The notes under the pieces: model-generated
Database searches by the model: none
Told to the model about the DNA's origin: nothing
What the model saw: only the letters and a program-made list of their open reading frames with translations
DNA from: Spirochaetaceae bacterium
Lineage (GTDB): Bacteria; Spirochaetota; Spirochaetia; Treponematales; Breznakiellaceae
Length of the DNA: 5,038 nt
Direction of reading: 5' to 3'
NCBI GenBank assembly: GCA_031273985.1
Contig: JAISQV010000250.1
Coordinates: forward strand, 1-5,038
Shown: positions 1 to 4,787 of the stretch, in pieces
Layout of the letters: every line of letters begins with the position of its first letter
Numbering within the stretch: the first letter of the stretch is position 1
Made by a program: the position numbers and the translations under genes

Positions 1-1073
1 CTGATCCTAACCTCATCTATACCTTTCACTTTTATGATCCCTTTCTCTTTAGCCACTCCGGCAAGAATTGGGGAGAGCAACCCTACCTGCTCACCAGTTT
101 GAAGGATCTGCCCTTCCCGGGGGATGCCCACGCCATACCGCCCTTGCCGGATATTTTAAGGGGAACCTGGATAGAAGACCGCTTTAAAAGTTATGCCTCG
201 GACGCCACGGAGGCAAAGCTTGCGGCCTTCCTGGACAAAGCGGTTGACTATGCCAAGAGGTATAACGTTAAGGTTTACTGCGGCGAGTTCGGGGCGCTGA
301 TGGAAAACAATCTCCGGGAGGACCGGGTCCGCTACTACCGGATGGTAACAAGACTGCTGGACGAGCGGAACATAGCCCGTACAAGCTGGAACTACTACGG
401 CTCCATGGGCATTTTTAACAGCAACAGTGCCAGAAATTTCTATTCGGAGCTTAATGTGGATATCGTTGAAGCCATGGGTTTTATAGCGCCGCCCCAGGAA
501 GCGCCGGCAACCATAAAAACAGGATTCACTATTTACGATGATTATCCCGGTAACAATGTGGAGGTCCGGCACTGGGGATGGAAGGAGCAGAATTTTTACC
601 TTGATAATACGGATGCTGCGGAGGGCCGTTACGCCATAAAGTGGAGCAATCCCGTCGCATACGAACAGTTCAACTGGGTATTCCTCAATACGGTCGATTG
701 GAAAAGCCTGTTGAATTCAGGCTATGCGATACGGTTCAAGGCAAAGGCTGTTCTTGGCGAGTCAGCGTCCGGCGGTCCGGCATTTGCGTTTGATGTACGC
801 TTTGTTGACCGGCAGACCGAAGCATCCCCGCCCTGGCGTATGCGTTACCGTATAACAGAGGCTGTGTTACCCCCGGACGGGGGGTGGCATACCGTCACCA
901 TCCCCTTGGCGGACATGAGAGAGTCCGGCGCCTTCTGGGACGGCTCATGGTACGGCCCCGAGGGGAAGTTCGATTGGGGAACCATTGAATGCCTGGAATT
1001 CAGTTGGGAAAACGACTATACCCTGAAAGGCGATATCCGCTTCGACGCGATAGAGATTACCAGGGATTATTAA
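1..1073 (+). CDS. Glycoside hydrolase family 5 (cellulase-type), C-terminal part, with a C-terminal beta-sandwich module
   Basis: This is a secreted-type polysaccharide hydrolase whose 5' end lies outside the window. The frame is open to the left edge (first full codon at 3) and gives 356 residues; the TTG at 99 is internal, since strong GH5 sequence precedes it. Residues 8-13 read FHFYDP, the GH5 strand-6 motif with its conserved His and Tyr. YCGEFG follows, with Glu95 (codon 285-287) as the expected catalytic nucleophile, and SWNYYG (Trp129) matches the strand-8 substrate-stacking Trp. The acid/base Asn-Glu-Pro motif should lie upstream and is not visible. From about residue 174 (FTIYDDYP) to the end is a separate Trp/Tyr-rich, beta-rich domain resembling CBM11/CIA30-type carbohydrate-binding sandwiches; that assignment is inferred. 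Family membership is fairly certain. The substrate (cellulose, mannan, mixed glucan) cannot be read from this half. Confidence 0.88.
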   Translation, partial: DPNLIYTFHFYDPFLFSHSGKNWGEQPYLLTSLKDLPFPGDAHAIPPLPDILRGTWIEDRFKSYASDATEAKLAAFLDKAVDYAKRYNVKVYCGEFGALMENNLREDRVRYYRMVTRLLDERNIARTSWNYYGSMGIFNSNSARNFYSELNVDIVEAMGFIAPPQEAPATIKTGFTIYDDYPGNNVEVRHWGWKEQNFYLDNTDAAEGRYAIKWSNPVAYEQFNWVFLNTVDWKSLLNSGYAIRFKAKAVLGESASGGPAFAFDVRFVDRQTEASPPWRMRYRITEAVLPPDGGWHTVTIPLADMRESGAFWDGSWYGPEGKFDWGTIECLEFSWENDYTLKGDIRFDAIEITRDY

Positions 1074-1076
1074 AAG

Positions 1077-1105
1077 CCAGGCCCCCGGTAACGCTTGGGT
1101 TTTTT
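1077..1105 (+). terminator. Likely Rho-independent terminator of the GH5 gene
   Basis: A 6-bp stem (CCAGGC 1077-1082 with GCTTGG 1093-1098, one G-T wobble) with a 10-base loop is followed by one G and then six T (1100-1105), starting 3 bases after the GH5 stop. An A-run precedes it, so read on the minus strand it gives a shorter T-run and could act weakly in both directions for the converging rimO transcript. The wobble becomes an A-C mismatch on that strand, so + is the better orientation. The stem is short, hence moderate confidence. Confidence 0.55.
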
Positions 1106-1122
1106 GTACGCCTTCTGTACTT

Positions 1123-1153
1123 TGCGGGTCAAGTTTAGGGCGCTAGACCCGCA
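1123..1153. repeat. 8-bp perfect inverted repeat spanning the rimO stop codon
   Basis: TGCGGGTC (1123-1130) and GACCCGCA (1146-1153) are perfect complements around a 15-base loop containing the rimO TAG (1143-1145). Neither strand has a T-tract after the hairpin, so it is not a textbook terminator. It may stabilise the 3' end of the rimO message or act with the neighbouring terminator. Confidence 0.5.
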
Positions 1154-2480
1154 CTTCCAGGTCTATGCCGGCGCGGGCGAAGATGCGGCCCGGCAGCAGG
1201 GCGCCCGGCGCAACAGTGCCATCGGCGCTAATCACCGCGGAGCCGTCCACCTCCGGGGCCTGGCAGGGAAGGCGGCCCAGGTAGAGGCCCTCCTCGCCCT
1301 CAACCTTTTCCTCCACCAGGACCTCCGTCTCCCGCCCCACAAAGCGCTCCATGCGCCGCTCCGTGATGGGAAGCTGCCGCTCCTCGATTTCCCTTTTGCG
1401 GGCCAGGGCAAGCTTTTTGGCTATGCGCCCCTTCATGGACCAGGCGGCGGTGCCCTCCTCGCGGGAATAGGTAAAGACCCCCGCCCAGTCCAGTTCCGCC
1501 CTCTCCTGAAAGTCCAGGAGCCGGTGAAAATCCTCCTCCGTTTCGCCGGGGAAGCCTGTGAGAAAAGTGGAGCGGATGGCGGAATCCGGCAGGGCCGAGC
1601 GGATGCTCCCTATAAGGTCCAGGTAGGCTTCGGCGCTGCCCCGGCGGTTCATGGCGCGGAGCAGCGATGCCGAGGCGTGTTGAAAGGGTATGTCGAAGTA
1701 GGGGAGCAGGCGGCGATCCTTTTGGCAGAGGTCCAGCAGGGAGGGGGGGAAACTGTCCGGGTGCAGGTAGAGGAGCCGCAGCCAGAAGGACCCTTCCAGC
1801 GAGGCAAGTTCTTCCAGCAGCGCCGCAAGGCCGGAGCCCCCCGCGTATCCCAGGTCCCGGCCCCAGGAGGCCAGGTCCTGCCCCACGAGGCAGAGTTCCC
1901 GCACCCCGCGCTCCAGGAGCCGCTTACATTCGGCATACACGGCGGCGGGGGGCCTTGAGCGCAGGGGCCCCCGGATCAGCGGGATGGCGCAGAAGCTGCA
2001 ATGGTTATCGCAGCCTTCGGCGATCTTCACATAGGCCGAGCCGGGCAGGGAAAGCAGGGGCCTGTCGCCGGGGGCCATTCCCGCAAAGGCCGCCCCCGCC
2101 GTGCTGGTTACAATGCGCCGGCCTTCCAGCGCCGCCGCCGCCGCTTCTGCCGCAGCCCCCGGATCCGCTGAAGCAAGAAAGCCGTCCGCCTCGGTGAGGG
2201 ATTCGGCCAGGTCCCCCGCGTAGCGCCGGGCCAGGCAGCCTGCGAGGAGTATCTTGCTGCGGGGATAATCCCTCCGGTAGCCGATCACGGCGGCTATGGA
2301 TTCCCGCTTGGCGCTTTCGATGAAACCGCAGGAATTGACGATGATCAGATCCGCTTCGCCGGGCCCCTTGGCAGCGGTCCAGCCCGCCGCGCCGAGAACG
2401 GCCATCATGGTTTCCGCGTCCACCTGGTTCTTTGCGCAGCCCAGAGGATCAAGCCAATACGAGGGATGGGAAGGGATCAC
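1143..2480 (-). CDS. rimO: Ribosomal protein S12 methylthiotransferase RimO
   Basis: This is a radical-SAM enzyme that adds a methylthio group to the conserved Asp of ribosomal protein S12 in the cytoplasm. The 445 residues match the usual length. The N-terminal UPF0004 domain (about 8-105) has the three auxiliary-cluster cysteines Cys15 (LGCAKNQVD), Cys51 (NSCGFI) and Cys82 (GCLARR). The radical-SAM domain (about 150-370) has Cys157/161/164 in EGCDNHCSFC, then IPLIRGPLRSR and FLTGFPGETEEDF. The last 65 residues form the TRAM domain. The 'GCAKNQVD' form separates RimO from MiaB, which has GCQMN. The start is GTG at 2480, the only usual start codon between an in-frame TAG (2499-2501, the stop of the upstream gene) and the conserved YWLDPLGC. 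No clear Shine-Dalgarno is seen, so translation probably depends on coupling to the gene 18 bases upstream. An Ala-rich stretch (about 109-117) lies between the domains. Confidence 0.95.
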   Translation of the reverse strand: MIPSHPSYWLDPLGCAKNQVDAETMMAVLGAAGWTAAKGPGEADLIIVNSCGFIESAKRESIAAVIGYRRDYPRSKILLAGCLARRYAGDLAESLTEADGFLASADPGAAAEAAAAALEGRRIVTSTAGAAFAGMAPGDRPLLSLPGSAYVKIAEGCDNHCSFCAIPLIRGPLRSRPPAAVYAECKRLLERGVRELCLVGQDLASWGRDLGYAGGSGLAALLEELASLEGSFWLRLLYLHPDSFPPSLLDLCQKDRRLLPYFDIPFQHASASLLRAMNRRGSAEAYLDLIGSIRSALPDSAIRSTFLTGFPGETEEDFHRLLDFQERAELDWAGVFTYSREEGTAAWSMKGRIAKKLALARKREIEERQLPITERRMERFVGRETEVLVEEKVEGEEGLYLGRLPCQAPEVDGSAVISADGTVAPGALLPGRIFARAGIDLEVRV

Positions 2481-2498
2481 CGTCTTGCCGCTCGGGGC

Positions 2499-3614
2499 CT
2501 ACTCCAGCCTGGAGAGAAGCAGCCGGAAGCGGCCGTCCTCGTCCCGGACCCAGCGCACATCGGCCACCACCACCTCTCCGGCCTCGCCCACCTCCAGGGG
2601 CACCGTGCGGCCCCCGCCTATCACCTGAACCCGCAGCGCCTGTGCGTTGGAAAGCCAAATCCGCACCCCGTTCTGGGCCTGAATACTAAGCTCATCGGAA
2701 CGGGAAAAGTACCGTTCATTCCGGCCCCGCCGGTCCCGCTCCGCCAGAACCTCCCAGCGGAACATACAGAAACCCTGAAAATTAACCTGTAAGGTAAAGG
2801 GGTAGGCATTGGGGGAAGTGAAGATCACCTGGGTGGCGGCTGCCGTAGCCGGGGGGCTTGCCGCCGGGGCCGGACTCGCGGCGGGGGCGCTTACCGGGCC
2901 GGGCGCCGGGGCGGGCGCCGCCGGGACGGAATCCAAATCCAGCCGCAGCAAGACCCCCGCCCCGGGGTTGGTCCTTGAAAAGTCCACCGTGGATACGCGC
3001 AGATCCGTAAACCCGTCCATGTCGAGGTCTATCTCCGTCTCCTGCCCCAGATCCAGGCTTTGGGGGCCGGAGGGGGTACCCAAACTTACCGTGTTCCCCA
3101 GATTGGAAACTTCAATCTTGTAGAGATTCGAATTCAGGGGAATCGTGATCGTGTCTCCCCGGTAGAAACGCCGTTCCAGCGAGGGCCCGTCCATGTCGAT
3201 GGCCTGCGGCTCCCTGGGGCCCGGCGCAACGGCGGCGTCCGGTCCGGACCGGCGGTTTTGAAAAAGGTAAATTCCGCCGCCCAGCAGCGCCGCGGCCAGC
3301 ACAATAATGGCCACATTGCGGATGATCTTCGGCAGCGGTGAGGGGGAACGGAGGAGCTGCTCCACCGGAACCGGCTGTTCCTGGATGCGTATGGCCCGGT
3401 AGTTGGACAGAAGATCATCCGCGGCAAGGCCCAAATATTCACCATAGTTTCGTAAAAAACCCAGCAGGTAGGCTTCGCCCGGAAACTTGTCAAAATTCTC
3501 CGTTTCCAGAGCTTCCAGATAGCGGGTGGCGATATTGGTTTCGCGGCTTACCTGTTCAAACGTATAGCCCTTTTCTTCACGGGCGCTTCGCAGCTTGTCA
3601 CCCAGAGCGTCCAC
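2499..3614 (-). CDS. rodZ: RodZ-like membrane protein (helix-turn-helix, single TM, periplasmic domain)
   Basis: The 371 residues have RodZ architecture. Residues 1-72 form a Cro/xre-like helix-turn-helix (LRSAREEKGYTFEQVSRET...YLEALE, then AYLLGFLRNYGEYLGL). After a basic juxtamembrane stretch comes one hydrophobic segment (about 98-118, VAIIVLAAALLGGGIYLF), followed by periplasmic sequence. A Pro/Ala linker (about 230-260) leads to a C-terminal beta-rich domain (262-371) resembling the RodZ C-terminal (DUF4115) region. In rod-shaped bacteria RodZ links MreB to the wall machinery; that role is inferred here. Between the TM and the linker is an extra domain with an Asp-rich DLDMDGFTDL (196-205). 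The GTG start at 3614 is set by a perfect AAGGAGG 5 bases upstream. It sits 26 bases after lolA and 18 before rimO, so it is probably in their operon. Confidence 0.85.
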   Translation of the reverse strand: MDALGDKLRSAREEKGYTFEQVSRETNIATRYLEALETENFDKFPGEAYLLGFLRNYGEYLGLAADDLLSNYRAIRIQEQPVPVEQLLRSPSPLPKIIRNVAIIVLAAALLGGGIYLFQNRRSGPDAAVAPGPREPQAIDMDGPSLERRFYRGDTITIPLNSNLYKIEVSNLGNTVSLGTPSGPQSLDLGQETEIDLDMDGFTDLRVSTVDFSRTNPGAGVLLRLDLDSVPAAPAPAPGPVSAPAASPAPAASPPATAAATQVIFTSPNAYPFTLQVNFQGFCMFRWEVLAERDRRGRNERYFSRSDELSIQAQNGVRIWLSNAQALRVQVIGGGRTVPLEVGEAGEVVVADVRWVRDEDGRFRLLLSRLE

Positions 3615-3619
3615 CCCGG

Positions 3620-3626
3620 CCTCCTT
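3620..3626 (-). promoter_or_regulatory. Ribosome binding site fixing the GTG start of the rodZ-like gene
   Basis: A perfect AAGGAGG lies 5 bases before the GTG at 3614, in the 26-base gap after the lolA stop. It decides the start of this gene and suggests it is translated well and independently of lolA. Confidence 0.8.
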
Positions 3627-3640
3627 GATGGTACTCCGGC

Positions 3641-4318
3641 TCAGTCGGAATCGCGGAACAAAAAGTCATTGTACAGGTTTGCCGATGCCGGGGAATCGTA
3701 GATAAAACGACCCTCGGGAATACCCTGGTTGATCTGAATCTGGGAAAAATCGAATTGCAGCAAGCCGCCGGCGAGAGTCGTAGCTTCGATACGCCGGATA
3801 AGCCGGGTTACCGGGTCCACATCCAGAATAATTTCCCGGAAACCCTCGGACACAACCCGCCGGGAAAGCCGGATCTTTACCACCATCTCCGTGGAGCCCT
3901 GTTCCAGGGGCGAAGGCGCCGGGCCGGTAACGAAGGAAGGGACATAGTTCCGCCTCAGCAGGGAAAGACCCTGAGCGGTGGCCAGGGAAGCCTGGGGCCG
4001 CCTCCCCACAGAAGAAACCTGCTGATTAAGCACGGCGCGGTATTCCGGCAGGTATACCGTCAGCGTCTCCCCGTTAAACACAATCACCTGCTGGGCGGGA
4101 GTCGTAAAATCTATCCGCAGAAAAGACGGCGCCAAATGGCTTACCGTACCGTACATATTTGTGCTGCCCGACCGGATCGCAATCCGCGCCTCGTAATCCC
4201 TGATCGTCCCGTAAAGCTCAGACACCGCATCCAGGTACCGTTCAGCGGTAACAATTTCCTGGGCGCACAGCAACCCGCCGGCCCAAAAAAGAAGCAAGCC
4301 TAACCGCAGAACCCTCAT
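3641..4318 (-). CDS. lolA: LolA-family outer-membrane lipoprotein carrier protein
   Basis: This is a periplasmic chaperone expected to take lipoproteins from the inner-membrane Lol complex to the outer membrane. The 225 residues are slightly longer than E. coli LolA (about 203 with signal). Residues 1-19 form a signal peptide: Arg2/Arg5, a Leu-rich core, then LLCA before QE. The Cys at 18 is preceded by Leu-Leu, a poor lipobox, so signal peptidase I cleavage is preferred. The body shows the LolA pattern: MYGTVSHLAPSFLRIDF, then PAQQVIVFNGETLTVYLPEYRAV (about 55-96), a Leu/Arg-rich middle (118-124), and strand-rich sequence with LDVDP (165-169) to PEGRFIYDSP (201-210). The ATG at 4318 is the only usual start after an in-frame TGA at 4334-4336. 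A weak GAGG (4332-4335) lies 13 bases upstream. It is the first gene of the lolA-rodZ-rimO set. Confidence 0.85.
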   Translation of the reverse strand: MRVLRLGLLLFWAGGLLCAQEIVTAERYLDAVSELYGTIRDYEARIAIRSGSTNMYGTVSHLAPSFLRIDFTTPAQQVIVFNGETLTVYLPEYRAVLNQQVSSVGRRPQASLATAQGLSLLRRNYVPSFVTGPAPSPLEQGSTEMVVKIRLSRRVVSEGFREIILDVDPVTRLIRRIEATTLAGGLLQFDFSQIQINQGIPEGRFIYDSPASANLYNDFLFRDSD

Positions 4319-4324
4319 GCTATT

Positions 4325-4353
4325 ACCATAACCTCATGCGGGACAAAAGACAA
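4325..4353 (-). promoter_or_regulatory. Candidate sigma-70 promoter just upstream of lolA
   Basis: TTGTCT (4348-4353) and TATGGT (4325-4330) are spaced by 17 bases, each with 4 of 6 consensus matches. If used, transcription would begin at or within a base or two of the lolA ATG, giving a leaderless message; the weak GAGG site would then fall inside the spacer. It may be chance, in which case the promoter lies farther upstream, beyond the repeat region. Confidence 0.25.
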
Positions 4354-4373
4354 GTAGGTTCTGGAGCGGGAGG

Positions 4374-4390
4374 AGGGGGCCGAGCCCCCT
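4374..4390. repeat. Inverted repeat, 7-bp perfect arms, 3-base loop
   Basis: AGGGGGC (4374-4380) pairs with GCCCCCT (4384-4390) around CGA. It is the hairpin of the array nearest lolA. Confidence 0.6.
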
Positions 4391-4392
4391 AC

Positions 4393-4434
4393 GCCGGAGC
4401 CTCCTCGGGCCTGCGGCCCTCCGGGGTCTCCGGC
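4393..4434 (+). repeat. Three-part hairpin of about 16 bp
   Basis: The outer arms GCCGGAG (4393-4399) and CTCCGGC (4428-4434) pair perfectly. Inside, after a bulged T4427, CCTC (4400-4403) pairs with GGGG (4423-4426) with one T-G wobble. The apex GGGCC (4407-4411)/GGCCC (4415-4419) has loop TGC. The wobble is only allowed on the + strand. Confidence 0.55.
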
Positions 4435-4442
4435 TACCCCCG

Positions 4443-4459
4443 TGCGGGGACACCCCGCA
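4443..4459. repeat. Inverted repeat, 7-bp perfect arms, 3-base loop
   Basis: TGCGGGG (4443-4449) pairs with CCCCGCA (4453-4459) around ACA. Confidence 0.6.
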
Positions 4460-4488
4460 ACGCCCCGTGATTCCTCGCCGGAGTTTGC
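4457..4488 (+). repeat. Direct repeat copy A (32 bases)
   Basis: It begins GCAACGCCCC and ends GCCGGAGTTTGC. It matches copy B (4751-4781) along its length with a few substitutions and small indels; its 3' end is the left arm of the 4480-4518 hairpin. Confidence 0.5.
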
Positions 4489-4518
4489 GGAACCGCCATA
4501 GGCGGTGAAGCAAACTCC
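4480..4518 (+). repeat. Two-stem hairpin with a purine-rich internal loop
   Basis: GGAGTTTGC (4480-4488) pairs perfectly with GCAAACTCC (4510-4518). An inner 6-bp stem, ACCGCC (4492-4497)/GGCGGT (4501-4506), has loop ATA. Between the stems lies a symmetric 3x3 internal loop, GGA (4489-4491) opposite GAA (4507-4509). On the + strand this could form consecutive G-A pairs; on the minus strand it would be pyrimidine-only. Confidence 0.65.
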
Positions 4519-4521
4519 CAA

Positions 4522-4545
4522 GCTGAAGCCGCAAGCGGCTTCAGC
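4522..4545. repeat. Strong hairpin, 10-11 bp perfect arms
   Basis: GCTGAAGCCGC (4522-4532) is complementary to GCGGCTTCAGC (4535-4545). The realistic fold is 10 bp with a four-base loop, CAAG. No T-tract follows on either strand, so it is not a simple terminator. Confidence 0.7.
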
Positions 4546-4546
4546 A

Positions 4547-4566
4547 GCAACGCCCCGGCCTTCTCC
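4547..4566 (+). repeat. Direct repeat copy C (20 bases)
   Basis: GCAACGCCCCGGCCTTCTCC differs from the start of copy B (4751-4771) by one substitution and one inserted C, and shares its first 11 bases with copy A. Confidence 0.5.
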
Positions 4567-4575
4567 TTCACAAGC

Positions 4576-4598
4576 GGGCTGAGAGTCTACCTTAGCCC
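4576..4598 (+). repeat. 8-bp hairpin with one G-T wobble
   Basis: GGGCTGAG (4576-4583) pairs with CTTAGCCC (4591-4598) around a 7-base loop. The G4581-T4593 wobble is pairable only when read on the + strand. Confidence 0.45.
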
Positions 4599-4673
4599 CT
4601 CCCTCCCCAGCGAACCTGTGGCGTCGGCCCCTTAGAGGAGAGCCGGATAGACGGCGCACCATTGCCGAAGTAC

Positions 4674-4724
4674 GTGAGGGGCGGGGTTGTATCCGCCGCC
4701 GGGCCGGTACAACCCGTCCCTTAC
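4674..4724 (+). repeat. Long hairpin, about 17 bp with one bulge and two G-T wobbles
   Basis: GTGAGGGGC (4674-4682) pairs with GTCCCTTAC (4716-4724) using two G-T wobbles. After a bulged G4683, GGGTTGTA (4684-4691) pairs perfectly with TACAACCC (4708-4715). The 16-base GC-rich apex can pair a little further. Both wobbles would be A-C mismatches on the minus strand. Confidence 0.65.
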
Positions 4725-4750
4725 CCCTCCGATGACCCTGCGCCGCCCCC

Positions 4751-4781
4751 GTAACGCCCCCGGCCTTCTCCCGGAGTTTGC
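4751..4781 (+). repeat. Direct repeat copy B (31 bases)
   Basis: It begins GTAACGCCCCC and ends CCCGGAGTTTGC. It combines the start of copy C with the end of copy A, so the three look like variants of one unit. It lacks the 9-bp right arm that makes copy A a hairpin. Confidence 0.5.
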
Positions 4782-4787
4782 CCTCCT

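Larger units (their letters stand above)
4319..4787. other. 469-base repeat-rich, hairpin-rich intergenic region
   Basis: No convincing gene lies here. The stretch between the Glu/Gly-rich CDS and lolA is GC-rich and packed with inverted repeats (4374-4390, 4393-4434, 4443-4459, 4480-4518, 4522-4545, 4576-4598, 4674-4724) and a three-copy direct repeat (4457, 4547, 4751). A minus-strand frame stays open for 158 codons (4791 to 4315, TTG start), but its protein is low-complexity Gly/Arg/Ala/Ser sequence spelled by the hairpin arms, with no recognised domain. The region therefore looks like a non-coding structured element or an accumulation of dispersed repeats. All four wobble positions found in its hairpins are G-T pairs on the + strand, which hints at + orientation. 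The function is unknown. Confidence 0.6.

Noticed and set aside
156..572. Minus-strand open frame opposite the GH5 gene
   Set aside because: It overlaps the catalytic part of the GH5 gene and has no recognisable features.
1095..1958. Long + strand open frame opposite rimO (287 codons)
   Set aside because: rimO on the other strand carries all family motifs; the antisense frame is open because of high GC content and shows no domain.
1667..2197. Second + strand open frame opposite rimO (176 codons)
   Set aside because: Pro/Arg/Gly-rich sequence with no motif, wholly inside rimO; a shadow frame.
4259..4318. LolA signal peptide read as a lipoprotein signal (Cys18)
   Set aside because: Residue -1 is Leu, which lipoprotein signal peptidase does not normally accept, and LolA is expected to be soluble in the periplasm.
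4639..4715. Possible group II intron domain V (GAGCCGG followed by CCGGTAC)
   Set aside because: The two segments are about 60 bases apart instead of within a 34-base domain V, and the remaining conserved bases are missing.
4674..4724. Possible integron attC site in the long hairpin
   Set aside because: The core sites do not fit GTTRRRY/RYYYAAC, and no integrase or gene cassette is seen.
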